Positions 18,312 to 27,491 of a stretch of 64,000 nt of DNA are shown piece by piece. The DNA lies in contig NC_011295.1 in assembly GCF_000020945.1 (NCBI RefSeq), forward strand, positions 620,001 through 684,000, given 5' to 3'. Position 1 is the first letter of the stretch, and every line of letters begins with the position of its first letter. The translations under genes were made by a program, and so were the position numbers. The DNA comes from Coprothermobacter proteolyticus DSM 5265 (GTDB lineage: Bacteria > Coprothermobacterota > Coprothermobacteria > Coprothermobacterales > Coprothermobacteraceae). The notes beneath the pieces were generated by a model. The model worked only from the letters and a program-made list of their open reading frames with translations. It searched no databases and had not been told where the DNA came from.

Positions 18312-19616
18312 ATGTTTGAGGGTTTGGCAAAAAGAATACAAAACGTGTTCGCTCCTTTTGGTTCAAAGGGTTTACTAAAACAAGAGGACATTGACCAGTT
18401 TTTGAAGGACTTGCGATGGCTTCTTATCGAGGCTGATGTTAGTTTACCGGTGGTCAATGAACTTGTAGAGCGACTACGTGAAAAACTAAAACCTCAAACT
18501 GGCATCGTTTCGCCTCAGGATTACCTTCTAAAGACTGTTTATGAGGAACTTACTGCTCTTTTAGGGTCTTACAGGCCTTTGAAAGTGAATCCGAGAGGGA
18601 TTTCACTTTACGTTCTGGCAGGATTGCAAGGATCTGGTAAGACAACTACTGCTGCCAAGTTGGGTTATTTCTTGAAACGTAACGGTAAGTCGGTGGTTTT
18701 GGGAGCCGCAGACCCTTATCGCCCTGCCGGAGCAGAGCAGCTACGGGTGTTGGCCAGTGAAAACGGTCTTTATTTTGAGTCGTTTGTGGAAAATGGTAAA
18801 GTCGACATTGCGAAGATTCAAAGTTTCATGAAAAAAAGTCTGCACGATGTGCTCATTTTGGACACTGCAGGCCGGCTTCATGTAGAAACGGACATGCTTC
18901 AAGAACTGAGTATGATAAACAAACAGCTAAACCCGCAAGAAGTGCTTTTGGTGGTCGACGCCATGCTTGGTCAAGAGGCAGCGAACATTGCTAAATCTTT
19001 TAAAGAAGCTGCTCCGGTTAGTGGTGTGATTTTAGCCAAGGCTGACGGTGACGAATTAGGCGGTGCTGCCTTGTCGGTGGCTTATGTTTCTGGGGTTCCC
19101 ATATTATTTATGGGCACTGGGGAGCATATAAGAGACTTTGAGCCTTTTGATCCGAATGAAACTGCTGCCATGATTTTGGGCATAGGCAACCCGAAGGCTT
19201 TCTTAAGAAAGATTATGGATATGCAGCGCGAAATGGAAGAATTAAAACCCGCTGCTAAAGGTAAGGATGAGAAATTCGATATGAACATGCTCCTAGAAGC
19301 TTTTGAATCCATTAGCAAGGAATCATTAATAGATTACATGGCTAGAGCCTTGCCTGTGAATGCTAATGTTGATCCGGAGATGCTGGAGCAAGGAAAGAAC
19401 CGAATAAAGCGTATGAAAGCCATAATTCAATCTATGACTCCTTATGAGAGAAAGCACCCAGAAGTACTCAATGCATCAAGGAAAAGAAGAATAGCTGCTG
19501 GTAGTGGGACTACAGTACAAGAGGTTAACTTGTTACTAAAGCAGTATGGAAGCATGAAGAAATTCGCTAAAAACCCCGCTCAGCTCAAGAAAATGCTGAG
19601 GGGCGGTCTAATATAA
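18312..19616 (+). CDS. ffh: Signal recognition particle protein Ffh
   Basis: GTPase of the signal recognition particle, which carries ribosomes making membrane proteins to FtsY. N domain about 1-90, G domain with GLQGSGKTTTAAKL, DTAGRLHVE and AKADGDELGG (G4 reads AKAD where TKLD is usual), then the M domain from about 300 with RKRRIAAGSG that holds 4.5S RNA. 434 residues, normal. A Shine-Dalgarno GGAGGA at 18298-18303 precedes the ATG. The scRNA gene itself was not found in this window. Confidence 0.97.
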   Translation: MFEGLAKRIQNVFAPFGSKGLLKQEDIDQFLKDLRWLLIEADVSLPVVNELVERLREKLKPQTGIVSPQDYLLKTVYEELTALLGSYRPLKVNPRGISLYVLAGLQGSGKTTTAAKLGYFLKRNGKSVVLGAADPYRPAGAEQLRVLASENGLYFESFVENGKVDIAKIQSFMKKSLHDVLILDTAGRLHVETDMLQELSMINKQLNPQEVLLVVDAMLGQEAANIAKSFKEAAPVSGVILAKADGDELGGAALSVAYVSGVPILFMGTGEHIRDFEPFDPNETAAMILGIGNPKAFLRKIMDMQREMEELKPAAKGKDEKFDMNMLLEAFESISKESLIDYMARALPVNANVDPEMLEQGKNRIKRMKAIIQSMTPYERKHPEVLNASRKRRIAAGSGTTVQEVNLLLKQYGSMKKFAKNPAQLKKMLRGGLI

Positions 19617-19631
19617 GAGGAGGTGCAACAA

Positions 19632-19877
19632 GTGGCAGTAAAGATGAGATTACTCCGAGTTGGAGCGAAAGGACAACCTTCTTACCGAGTGGTAGTGGCT
19701 GATGAGCGTTCACCACGTGATGGACGTTTCATTGAGATCGTCGGATTCTACAATCCCAGGACAGAACCAGAGACGATTCAGCTCAAGGAAGATCGTGTGA
19801 AGTACTGGCTCAGTGTTGGTGTTAAGCCTACCGACTCAGTAAGGATTTTGCTGCGTAAGGCGAACATGCTTAGTTAG
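19632..19877 (+). CDS. rpsP: 30S ribosomal protein S16
   Basis: Small-subunit assembly protein. 81 residues with the family core RSPRDGRFIEIVGFYNPR. The start is GTG 19632, which gives the conserved MAVKMRLLR and sits 7 bases after GAGGAGGT (19617-19624); an in-frame GTG at 19623 lies inside the ribosome-binding site. Ribosomal/SRP operon member. The khpA (ylqC) gene that usually follows rpsP is missing here. Confidence 0.96.
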   Translation: MAVKMRLLRVGAKGQPSYRVVVADERSPRDGRFIEIVGFYNPRTEPETIQLKEDRVKYWLSVGVKPTDSVRILLRKANMLS

Positions 19878-19891
19878 GAGAGTGATTTGTT

Positions 19892-20296
19892 GTGCAAGTA
19901 AAAAGGAACGTTGTGGTAAAAGGTATAGTCACACCTTGGCTTAAGGAAGATTTGAAGTCAAAGGCTAATGCGTTAATTAAACAGACAGAGATTGAGATGC
20001 AGACACTGGAGCGCCAGCTTAGACAGTTATCAGTAATGGTACCTGGACAAAACGATGCTCAAAAGAACCTCGTACGACAGCAACTTCAGATGGAACTGAA
20101 CGATAGAGAGACATTGGTGAGGCAGTTAAGATCTGATATGGCCAACATTGACAAGCTGGAAGATGGCGAAGAAGTTGTATATGCAGTTTTAGAAGGCTAT
20201 GTTGACCTACAGCCTGGAGACAGGTTTGAAGAGAAAGTGAACAAAGCCGAAATAGTTATCAAAGACGGAGAAGTCGTTGAACTTAGAAATGCCTAA
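19892..20296 (+). CDS. ylqD: YlqD family protein
   Basis: 134 residues, basic and glutamine-rich, with a predicted coiled coil at about 25-85 (ERQLRQLSVM and RQQLQMELNDRETLV). The C-terminus has a beta-rich end (VLEGYVDLQPGDRFEEKV). YlqD is known from Bacillus between ylqC and rimM and is still of unknown function. The match rests on length, coiled-coil pattern, the N-terminal VKRNVVVKGIVTPWLKE and position. Start GTG 19892 follows AGGAG about 10 bases upstream. The 3' end overlaps rimM. Confidence 0.72.
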   Translation: MQVKRNVVVKGIVTPWLKEDLKSKANALIKQTEIEMQTLERQLRQLSVMVPGQNDAQKNLVRQQLQMELNDRETLVRQLRSDMANIDKLEDGEEVVYAVLEGYVDLQPGDRFEEKVNKAEIVIKDGEVVELRNA

Positions 20297-20771
20297 GGAT
20301 AGAATCTGTTTGGGCCGGTTTGGCAAAGTTTTCGGTCTCAAGGGTGAGATTTACTTCAACCTTTACGGTTCCGAAGATATTCTTCGTACTACTGATGAGT
20401 TCTACTTGGAAAACGGTACCTTACTAAAGGTTGAAAGGCTGGGAGTGGGCCCTGATGGAAGGTTCGTGGTCAAACTACTTGGCTATGATACACCGGAGTC
20501 GGTGGAAACGTTTGTTAATCAAAAAGTTTATGTAAAAGGTCGTTCTGGCAAAGGTGACACATACACTACAAGCGAGCTTTTGGAAATGGACGTGATTGTC
20601 AATGGGCAAGTAGTAGGCAGGGTTCTGGACCTTCAGGGAACGGACGAGGCTCCTTTCTTGCTACTGGATATAAACGGTGAGCTACGGCGTGCTCCCTTTA
20701 CCAGAGAGGCTTTGAGCATCGATCGGGTTAAGAAAACAATAACTGTTTCCAGCGAGGGTTTCCTGGTATGA
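20277..20771 (+). CDS. rimM: 16S rRNA processing protein RimM
   Basis: Assembly factor that binds S19 and helps mature the 30S head domain. The N-terminal beta-barrel starts at GRFGKVFGLKGEIYF and a PRC-barrel domain follows at about 100-160. 164 residues. Two starts are possible: TTG 20277 with GGAG 6 bases upstream, or ATG 20289 without a site at proper distance. The gene overlaps ylqD by 20 bases and its stop overlaps the trmD ATG (ATGA). Confidence 0.93.
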   Translation: MNLEMPKDRICLGRFGKVFGLKGEIYFNLYGSEDILRTTDEFYLENGTLLKVERLGVGPDGRFVVKLLGYDTPESVETFVNQKVYVKGRSGKGDTYTTSELLEMDVIVNGQVVGRVLDLQGTDEAPFLLLDINGELRRAPFTREALSIDRVKKTITVSSEGFLV

Positions 20772-21538
20772 AAAGGTTCGCAGTGGTAACATTGTTTCCT
20801 GACGCCATAGATTGTTGGCTCCAAGCTAGCGTAGTAGGTAGGGCCCGGGGTCGAGCATTTGATGTGCTTTATGTTAATCCGCGAGACTTTGCCAAGGACA
20901 GATATCGCTCAGTAGACGATTATATGTTCGGTGGCGGACCCGGTATGCTGATGAGGTATGACGTCCTAAAACCAGCCTTAGATCATGCAAAGATCTTGGT
21001 ACAAAATCCGTTGGTTTTGGCGTTGAGCGCTGGAGGTAAGGTTCTTAACCAAGAGATGTGCACAATACTAAGCTCTTATGAAGGTGACATAGTGCTGCTT
21101 TGTGGCCATTATGAAGGTATGGACGATCGCATATTTGACCATGTGGATTTAGAGGTTTCTGTGGGTGATTATGTGCTAAGTGGGGGAGAACTAGGAGCAG
21201 CTGTGATCATGGAAACAGTCATTCGACTGCTACCCGGGTTTGTTGAAAAAAGTGACAATGTGAGAAAAGAAAGCTTTACCAATAATCTTTTGGAAGAACC
21301 TCAGTTTACTAGACCTAGGGAGTACGAAGGAAAAGAAGTGCCAGAGGTGCTCCTTAGCGGACATCACCAGCGTATTGAGCTTTGGAAGAAAGAGCAGCGA
21401 ATTAAGAGAACTTTGGTGCAAAGACCAGATTTGCTGACATCTGCCAAACTGGAGCCCATGGATTTACAGATTCTTAGGCGTGTACTAACTGATATGGAAA
21501 AGGTGAAGAGGGCGATATTTGGTGAACAGTCCAACTAA
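20768..21538 (+). CDS. trmD: tRNA (guanine-N1)-methyltransferase TrmD
   Basis: Methylates G37 of tRNA to prevent frameshifting. The trefoil-knot SPOUT motifs are present: FGGGPGMLM, LLCGHYEGMDDRI and VGDYVLSGGELG. The C-terminal part has RPREYEGKEVPEVLLSGHH. 256 residues, normal. The LSGGELAA block reads LSGGELGA. It overlaps rimM by four bases and the following methyltransferase gene by about 17, as expected for a tightly coupled ribosome/tRNA-modification operon. Confidence 0.96.
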   Translation: MKRFAVVTLFPDAIDCWLQASVVGRARGRAFDVLYVNPRDFAKDRYRSVDDYMFGGGPGMLMRYDVLKPALDHAKILVQNPLVLALSAGGKVLNQEMCTILSSYEGDIVLLCGHYEGMDDRIFDHVDLEVSVGDYVLSGGELGAAVIMETVIRLLPGFVEKSDNVRKESFTNNLLEEPQFTRPREYEGKEVPEVLLSGHHQRIELWKKEQRIKRTLVQRPDLLTSAKLEPMDLQILRRVLTDMEKVKRAIFGEQSN

Positions 21539-22100
21539 CGTGAACAGTTTATCTATTGCTTTGATGCACTATCCCATGTATGACAGGGAATACAAGATTG
21601 TCACAACGTCTGTGACTAATTTGGATATTCACGATATCGCTAGACTAAGCAGGACATACAACCTTTCTGATTTTTGGGTTGTTACCCCTGTGAAAGCCCA
21701 GCAGGAGCTTGTTAAACGTATTATTCAATATTGGGCGTCAGATGAAGGTAGAATTTACAACCCTCACCGGCATGAGGCGTTGTCTTTGGTACGTGTTGTG
21801 GACGACATCGAATCAGTGGTTAAGTGCCTTGAGGAGCGTGAGGGTAAGGTCCCTAAGCTTGTGGCCACCGACGCTAGACCATATCCCAATATGGTAAACT
21901 ATGATTTTGTTAGGGATCTGGTAAGAGCTAGAGAACCTGTGGTCCTGGTTTTGGGAACAGGTCATGGAATTGCGTACGAGATGATCAGGAAAATGGATTA
22001 TTTCCTTGCGCCCATAAGACCAAACGGAGATTTCAATCACCTATCCGTTAGATCAGCGGCGTCAATTTTGGTGGATAGGATCATTGGAGATAGCTTTTAA
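21522..22100 (+). CDS. SPOUT-class RNA methyltransferase (PF09936-like)
   Basis: About 192 residues. The C-terminal half has the knot-type signature VLVLGTGHGIAYEM and FNHLSVRSAASILVDR that marks a family of SAM-dependent RNA methyltransferases encoded between trmD and rplS in Thermotoga, Aquifex and some Firmicutes. The target nucleotide is not known to me. GTG 21522 is preferred because GAGG lies about 9 bases upstream; TTG 21519 and GTG 21540 are in frame. The 17-base gap to rplS holds only a Shine-Dalgarno. Confidence 0.8.
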   Translation: MNSPTNVNSLSIALMHYPMYDREYKIVTTSVTNLDIHDIARLSRTYNLSDFWVVTPVKAQQELVKRIIQYWASDEGRIYNPHRHEALSLVRVVDDIESVVKCLEEREGKVPKLVATDARPYPNMVNYDFVRDLVRAREPVVLVLGTGHGIAYEMIRKMDYFLAPIRPNGDFNHLSVRSAASILVDRIIGDSF

Positions 22101-22117
22101 GCAAGGAGGGTAAAGAA

Positions 22118-22474
22118 ATGGATATCATCAGAAGAATCGAACAAACTATGATGAGGGAGGATGTACCCCCAGTTGAAGTTGGAGACACGGTAAGAGTTAA
22201 GTGGAGATTCACAGAAAGAGACAGGAGTGGAGAGGATAAGAGCCGCGTCCAAGCATATGAAGGTATCGTCATTGCTAAGAAAGGTACCGGTATAAGCGAA
22301 TCCATTGTGGTAAGGAAGATTTCTTCAGGTGTTGGTGTGGAAAAGACCTTCCCTCTTCACAGTCCCAACTTGGTGGATTTAGAAGTGGTTACTCGCGGAA
22401 AAGTAAGGCGTGCAAAACTCTACTACTTGCGTGAAAAGAAGCACTTAGTTGTAAAGAAGAAGAGTAGATTCTAA
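22118..22474 (+). CDS. rplS: 50S ribosomal protein L19
   Basis: Large-subunit protein at the subunit interface. 118 residues with the family core PPVEVGDTVRVKWRF, VQAYEGIVIAKKGTG and KTFPLHSPNL. The ATG follows AAGGAGGG by 7 bases. The basic C-terminus (VKKKSRF) is usual. It lies in the classic rimM-trmD-rplS order, here with lepB two bases after the stop. Confidence 0.97.
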   Translation: MDIIRRIEQTMMREDVPPVEVGDTVRVKWRFTERDRSGEDKSRVQAYEGIVIAKKGTGISESIVVRKISSGVGVEKTFPLHSPNLVDLEVVTRGKVRRAKLYYLREKKHLVVKKKSRF

Positions 22475-22476
22475 GT

Positions 22477-23004
22477 ATGTCTAGGAAGGTTGTAAACGAG
22501 CTTTTCCAATGGCTCGTGGCTCTGGTATTGGCTGCAGCCATCGTTATTCCCATAAGGGTATATGTGCTGCAGCCATACCGGGTTTACATGACATCTATGG
22601 TTCCGACGTTGGAGCCCGGAGACATTGTGATCGGTTTGAAGAGCACTATTGTTGGTAACGGCATAGAGCGCGGGGACATCGTCATAGTAGGTGGTGCTTT
22701 TAGCAATGGTGAACTTTATGTGAAACGTGTCATAGGGCTTCCTGGCGAAACCATTTCCATAAACGATGGTGAAGTTTACATAAATGGTCAAAAACTTGAA
22801 GAACCGTGGTTACCTGCAGATGAAGGATTTAACTCTTCCGGTGAACTGTCTGAGGTTAAACTAGGAGAGAATCAGTATTTCGTTTTAGGAGATAACAGAT
22901 TCGCTAGTCGGGATAGCAGGTCATTCGGTCCTGTGACAAAACAGGACATAAAGGCAAAAGTTGTTTTACGTATTTTTCCTCTTGATAAGATTAGGAGCTT
23001 CTAA
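22477..23004 (+). CDS. lepB: Signal peptidase I
   Basis: Membrane serine protease that cuts signal peptides from secreted proteins. One N-terminal membrane helix (about 12-31) is followed by the catalytic domain. The Ser-Lys dyad is Ser40 in MTSMVPTL and Lys83 in YVKRVIGLPGE; GDNRFASRDSR is box E. 175 residues, a single-helix Gram-positive form. It sits between rplS and rnhB, a Firmicutes-like order, and shares a base with rnhB (TAATG). Confidence 0.95.
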   Translation: MSRKVVNELFQWLVALVLAAAIVIPIRVYVLQPYRVYMTSMVPTLEPGDIVIGLKSTIVGNGIERGDIVIVGGAFSNGELYVKRVIGLPGETISINDGEVYINGQKLEEPWLPADEGFNSSGELSEVKLGENQYFVLGDNRFASRDSRSFGPVTKQDIKAKVVLRIFPLDKIRSF

Positions 23005-23612
23005 TGAGACCTTATCCCAGTTGGGAACTGGAGAAGGGCCTTTTTGGAAAACCGGTGGTGGGCGTAGATGAGGTGGGCAGAGGTGCCGTAGCAGGTCCTC
23101 TGTTAGTCTGTGCTGTTCGGTTCCATAGTTCTCCTGAGGTTAAATGGCGTGATTCAAAGCAGATGAGCCCTTTACAGCGAAAGTCAGTGTTTGCAAACAT
23201 CGTTGAGAGCAGCTGTTTTGGCATTGGACTTGCCGCCCCTTGGGATATTGACCGGTTTGGAATAAGTTTCTGCCTTAAGCAAGCCGCTGAAGAGGCGCTT
23301 GCTGAAATTCCGCTTGACGATGCCATTGTTGTCTTTGATGGGAAAAGACCGTTGACGACTGAGGTTCCTGATTATCAATGTATGGTGAAAGGCGACGTTT
23401 TATTGCCCTCTGTGGCTGCTGCGAGCGTTGTTGCCAAGGTTATCCGCGATGAACTCATGGTGTGTTTGGACTCCCTGTTACCAGGGTATGAGTTTTCAGC
23501 ACATAAAGGGTATGGGACTAAAACACATTTAGAAGCCATTAGGTGTTTTGGCATTACAGCCCAGCACAGACGTTCTTTTCTGAGGAGAGTGCTTGAGCAG
23601 GCACTTTTCTGA
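23004..23612 (+). CDS. rnhB: Ribonuclease HII
   Basis: Removes RNA from RNA-DNA hybrids and single ribonucleotides misplaced in DNA. The acidic active site is seen in GVDEVGRGAVAGP (DE), FDGKRP and the later conserved Asp, with the typical HKGYGTKTH near residue 170. 202 residues. The 3' end overlaps yraN by 20 bases. Confidence 0.95.
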   Translation: MRPYPSWELEKGLFGKPVVGVDEVGRGAVAGPLLVCAVRFHSSPEVKWRDSKQMSPLQRKSVFANIVESSCFGIGLAAPWDIDRFGISFCLKQAAEEALAEIPLDDAIVVFDGKRPLTTEVPDYQCMVKGDVLLPSVAAASVVAKVIRDELMVCLDSLLPGYEFSAHKGYGTKTHLEAIRCFGITAQHRRSFLRRVLEQALF

Positions 23613-23940
23613 AGACCGTGTAGCATCTTTTTTGGTTTCACAGAAATACCGCATATTGGATCAAAATGTGGTATTCCCTACTGGTGAGATTGACATTGTA
23701 GCGTTAAAGGGTAGAACACTGGTCTTTGTTGAAGTTCGCTACCGAAAGAACTTTGACGCTGCAGAAACAGTTGACTCAAGAAAGTTAGAAAGAATTATGC
23801 AATGTGCTTATTTATATACTGGTGGCGAGCAGAGTTACAGGATCGATGTTTTCGCTTGCGGTCCCCAAGGTTGCCATTGGTACAAAGGGGTGAGGCTTGA
23901 TGGATGTTGTGAAAGTGTGGAGTGGGTTAACCTTTGGTGA
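23593..23940 (+). CDS. yraN: YraN family (UPF0102) endonuclease-like protein
   Basis: 115 residues of the YraN family, which has a restriction-endonuclease-like fold; its cellular task is not settled. The key run is FPTGEIDIVALKGRTLVFVEVRYR, which holds the Asp and Glu-x-Lys-like metal site, though the last position is Arg rather than Lys. Start TTG 23593 with GAGGAG 6 bases before it. rnhB-yraN-comM-dprA is a widespread gene order. Confidence 0.88.
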   Translation: MSRHFSEDRVASFLVSQKYRILDQNVVFPTGEIDIVALKGRTLVFVEVRYRKNFDAAETVDSRKLERIMQCAYLYTGGEQSYRIDVFACGPQGCHWYKGVRLDGCCESVEWVNLW

Positions 23941-25339
23941 CCGTTTTGTTCCCGTTGAAATTCAAATAACCTACGGTGCTGGGCTTCCTGCTTTTCACAT
24001 GGTAGGTATGGTCTCTGAAAGCGTTGAAGAATCAAAAGAGCGTGTCCGTTACGCATTGAAGTCTGTTGGAAAATCCATACCACAAGGAAGAGTTATGGTT
24101 GCTTTTTTGCCCAGCGAAGTAACAAAAAGTGGTGCACACTTTGATTTAGCACTTTTGTATGGTTTTTTAAAAGGTAGTTCCGAACGTTTGATCGTTGGAG
24201 AAGTGGCGTTGGATGGTACAGTTAGAGCAACAGCGCAAAGTGTTCGCGTTATTGCTGCTGCTTACAATAGTGGTATAAAGCAGTTCATATGCCCACGCCT
24301 TACTTGTGAAGTACTTAAGCTGATGCCTGATGGTGATTTTTTCATGGTAGAGCATGTTGCTCAACTTCTTAACGGCGAGTCATCAAATCCCATTGAAGAC
24401 AATTCAAATGCGCATATCCAAAACAGACTTGGGCTAAACGATGTGAAGGGATCTGGCATAAAGCGTGTTGCCATGATAGCGGCTGCTGGTTGGCACCATG
24501 TTCTGCTGATGGGGAACCCCGGAGTGGGGAAAAGCATGGTCGCTGAACGGATGGTTGGAATCATGCCTGCTATGAATAACTCGGAAAAACTTGATCTGTT
24601 GTCAAGCACGGGAGCCTTACCTGAGCATCGACCTGCACGCTTTACCAGCTGGAACAGCACGCCTGCTGGGTTCTTTGGATCAGCGAAAGGTACACCTGGT
24701 GAAGTTACTTACGCTCACCGAGGCGTACTCATCATGGATGAATTCCCACAGTACCGAAAAGACATTTTAGAGGGCTTGAGAACGGTTTTGGATTCCCGAA
24801 CGGTACTGGCTTCTTATGGAAGCCAACGTCTTACTTGGCCAGCCGATTTTCTCTTGGTTGCAACGTCTAACCCATGTCCTTGCGGTTATTTGGGGCATCC
24901 CAAGAAGGTTTGTAAAGATTCTCCTGCAAGTGTTACCAGGTATTTAGGGCGCCTCAGCGGACCTGTGGCTGATCGTATTGACCTGCATTACTGGGTCAAA
25001 GCTGATGAGCCCAACGAAGACATGACCATGGTAGAGGAAAGAATACAAAAAGTATGGAGTATTCAAAAGGAGCGTTGGGAGTCAGAAGGTTTCGTTCATG
25101 CTGGTCACATTACGGGTGAACGAGTGGATGAACTTATTGAAATAAGCAGTTCTGTTAGGAAACTATTGGACGATTCAGTGGAAAAAGCAGGGCTTTCACG
25201 TAGAGAAAGGCACAAGATTCTGCGACTAAGTAGAACCATAGCAGACTTGCAAGGGGATCGTGACATAGGTATTAACCACCTTACTGAAGCCATTTCTTAT
25301 CGTCAGGTAATTCCATGGCTTAGGAGCCTTGTTCCGTGA
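23900..25339 (+). CDS. comM: ComM/YifB-type Mg-chelatase-like AAA+ protein
   Basis: Hexameric helicase that, in Vibrio and relatives, drives branch migration during natural transformation. An N-terminal Lon-protease-like domain (about 1-170) precedes the AAA+ module with Walker A GNPGVGKSM and Walker B LIMDEFP. The Cys-rich stretch SNPCPCGYLGHPKKVC and the C-terminal lid domain are typical. ATG 23900 has GGGGTGAGG 4-5 bases upstream; TTG 23897 is in frame. Coupling to dprA by a GTGA overlap supports a DNA-uptake role. Confidence 0.92.
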   Translation: MDVVKVWSGLTFGDRFVPVEIQITYGAGLPAFHMVGMVSESVEESKERVRYALKSVGKSIPQGRVMVAFLPSEVTKSGAHFDLALLYGFLKGSSERLIVGEVALDGTVRATAQSVRVIAAAYNSGIKQFICPRLTCEVLKLMPDGDFFMVEHVAQLLNGESSNPIEDNSNAHIQNRLGLNDVKGSGIKRVAMIAAAGWHHVLLMGNPGVGKSMVAERMVGIMPAMNNSEKLDLLSSTGALPEHRPARFTSWNSTPAGFFGSAKGTPGEVTYAHRGVLIMDEFPQYRKDILEGLRTVLDSRTVLASYGSQRLTWPADFLLVATSNPCPCGYLGHPKKVCKDSPASVTRYLGRLSGPVADRIDLHYWVKADEPNEDMTMVEERIQKVWSIQKERWESEGFVHAGHITGERVDELIEISSSVRKLLDDSVEKAGLSRRERHKILRLSRTIADLQGDRDIGINHLTEAISYRQVIPWLRSLVP

Positions 25340-26109
25340 CCACTGAAAGCCGTGTGCTAAAACCCGATGATCACATCTTCTGTGGAAGGCTCGTGCAGCA
25401 AGGGTTAGAGCGTCCCGTGTATGTTAGAGGCAACTCCATTCCTCCTCTTGAAAAAACTGTTGGTATAGTGGGGACTAGGCATGCTTCAAGCTACGGCTTA
25501 AGAGTGGCTTATGAGCTAGGTAAGTACTACGCGAGCGAAGGGTATGTTGTTGTTAGCGGGCTCGCCTACGGCATTGACCAGAAAGCCCACGAAGGTGCTT
25601 TGGAAAGAGGAACCACAGTTGGTGTGTTGGGGCATGGACTTGATTTTCACTATCCCAAATCCACGCTTTTGCTAAGGAAAAGAATAGAAGAGAAAGGCTT
25701 CGTTATTACTTGGTACAAACCTGACCAAGGGCCTAGAAAGGCATTCTTTAGAGAAAGAAATTGGCTAATAGCCGCTCTAAGCGACTTTATCGTAGTTGTG
25801 GAAGCGCCTGCAAAGAGTGGAGCTTTGATTACTGCAAGTTTTGCTCTGCAGATGGGTAAGGAGGTTAAAGCGGTACCTGGCGATATAGATAGGGATAGCG
25901 CTATGGGCAGCAACATGCTAATCTTCGATGGAGCAGAGCCCATACTGGCTATTCCCAAGGACACTGATCAACAATTCAGGTCCTGTAGAACTGTTCAAGA
26001 TTTAGTTGCAACCGTAGGAAGCTTGGTGGAGGCAGGTCAACTCTTGGCAAAGTGGCAGTCCACTGGCAAAGTCATACTTGAGGGAGAAACCATACACTGG
26101 ATTTCATGA
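25336..26109 (+). CDS. dprA: DNA processing protein DprA
   Basis: Loads RecA on incoming single-stranded DNA during transformation. The Rossmann-like core shows GIVGTRHASSYG, VVSGLAYGIDQKAHEGAL and the later SGALITASFALQMGK and PGDIDRDSAMGSN. 257 residues, compact, without the N-terminal SAM domain and with only a short C-terminal winged-helix remnant. GTG start overlaps the comM stop. A probable terminator is not visible in the 83 bases that follow. Confidence 0.93.
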   Translation: MTTESRVLKPDDHIFCGRLVQQGLERPVYVRGNSIPPLEKTVGIVGTRHASSYGLRVAYELGKYYASEGYVVVSGLAYGIDQKAHEGALERGTTVGVLGHGLDFHYPKSTLLLRKRIEEKGFVITWYKPDQGPRKAFFRERNWLIAALSDFIVVVEAPAKSGALITASFALQMGKEVKAVPGDIDRDSAMGSNMLIFDGAEPILAIPKDTDQQFRSCRTVQDLVATVGSLVEAGQLLAKWQSTGKVILEGETIHWIS

Positions 26110-26180
26110 TATCCATTTAGGACTGGCAGTTTTGGGGAACAAAGCTAATTCTTGTTAACCTCATTCCAGGTAGTGTCTTG

Positions 26181-26186
26181 TAGAAT
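26181..26186 (+). promoter_or_regulatory. -10 box ahead of trmFO, predicting a leaderless start
   Basis: TAGAAT at 26181-26186 (TG directly before it) would start transcription at about 26193, the A of the trmFO ATG. There is no Shine-Dalgarno and no convincing -35 hexamer; TTAACC at 26155-26160 is 20 bases away. Confidence 0.45.
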
Positions 26187-26192
26187 ATTATT

Positions 26193-27491
26193 ATGGATGT
26201 TTGGGTTATCGGTGGCGGGCTGGCAGGCTCTGAGGCGGCCTTAACATTAGCCGACTTAGGCTTTCCAGTTACCCTTTTTGAAATGCGCCCCGCTGTTATG
26301 ACTCCGGCTCACAAAACATCTAAATTGGCTGAATTGGTGTGTAGTAATTCCTTAGGGTCATTATCTACAGACAATGCGAAAGGTGAACTTCTCTTTGAGC
26401 TGAAAGTACTGGGATCATCTTTGGTTAATCTCGCATTTGAAGCCCAGATAGGCGGTGATAAGGCTCTGGTGGTGGATCGGGAGCTGTTCTCTACGCTAGT
26501 AGAGGATGCAGTGCGGAGCCATCGGAATATTACTGTTGTACGCGCGGAGATAACCGAAATTCCTAAGGACGTACCCTGCATAATTGCCCCTGGGCCTTTA
26601 ATAAAGGGAGATCTTTTGCATTTTTTAGAGGAACGCGAAGGCAGATGCGAGGCTCAATATTACGATGCCACTAGTCCTAGCATTCTTTCTGAAACCATTG
26701 ACATGGATTACGCTTTTTGGGGAAATAGGTTTGGAGAAGGCAGTGACTACCTAAACGTGCCATTGTCCAAAGAGGAATACTATTGGTTTGTTGAGCAGCT
26801 TCTGAATGCCCGCGAAGCTCACAGACATGATTTTGACAAGCCCGATGCGTTTTTCGAGCGGTGCCTGCCTGTTGAGGAAATAGCACGAAGAGGTAAGGAA
26901 AGTTTGGCTTTTGGTCCCATGCGCCCAACAGGGTTAGCCATTCCAGAAAAGTTCCGTGATGTGCATGCAGTTATCCAGTTACGGAAGGAAAACGCTTCTG
27001 GGACCATTCTGAACATGGTAGGGTTTCAGACAGGAATTTCTCACACAGAGCAAATAAGCATCTTCAAGCAGTTACCTGCATTTAAGAATGCAGTTTTTGT
27101 TAGGTTAGGGCAAATTCATCAAAACAGATTCTTACCTGGAGTAGTAAACAAGTTTTTCCAGAGCAGGACAAACAGACTTTGGTTTTATGCAGGTCAGTTT
27201 ACTGGAACTGAAGGGTATCTGGAAGCAATCGCAGGAGGACTTTGGGCTGGCATTAACGTGGCTCGCTTGCTCGGAGGTGAGAAGTTGATACCTTTACCAG
27301 AGGAGTCCATGCTTGGTGGGCTGGTTACCTATATTGAACAATCTTTACCCGAAGTCAAACAGCCAATGGGGGTGAACTGGGGACTTGTCCCGCCGGTTGA
27401 AGGAAAGAAAAGTGAGAGAAAACAAAAACGTGTTGACCGTGCAAGGATAGCTATCGAATATGCAGCTAGAGAATTGGGCAGAGTTACTTAA
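26193..27491 (+). CDS. trmFO: Methylenetetrahydrofolate-tRNA-(uracil-5-)-methyltransferase TrmFO
   Basis: Flavoprotein that methylates U54 in the T-loop of tRNA using methylene-THF. The FAD-binding motif is GGGLAGSEAALTLA at the N-terminus. Conserved cysteines are seen in VCSNSLGS and FFERCLPVEE. FGPMRPTGL is a second hallmark. 432 residues, full length. In Firmicutes trmFO often lies beside xerC/codV, as here, where xer overlaps it by 32 bases. glyA downstream can feed the folate pool it uses, but that link is only by position. Confidence 0.95.
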   Translation: MDVWVIGGGLAGSEAALTLADLGFPVTLFEMRPAVMTPAHKTSKLAELVCSNSLGSLSTDNAKGELLFELKVLGSSLVNLAFEAQIGGDKALVVDRELFSTLVEDAVRSHRNITVVRAEITEIPKDVPCIIAPGPLIKGDLLHFLEEREGRCEAQYYDATSPSILSETIDMDYAFWGNRFGEGSDYLNVPLSKEEYYWFVEQLLNAREAHRHDFDKPDAFFERCLPVEEIARRGKESLAFGPMRPTGLAIPEKFRDVHAVIQLRKENASGTILNMVGFQTGISHTEQISIFKQLPAFKNAVFVRLGQIHQNRFLPGVVNKFFQSRTNRLWFYAGQFTGTEGYLEAIAGGLWAGINVARLLGGEKLIPLPEESMLGGLVTYIEQSLPEVKQPMGVNWGLVPPVEGKKSERKQKRVDRARIAIEYAARELGRVT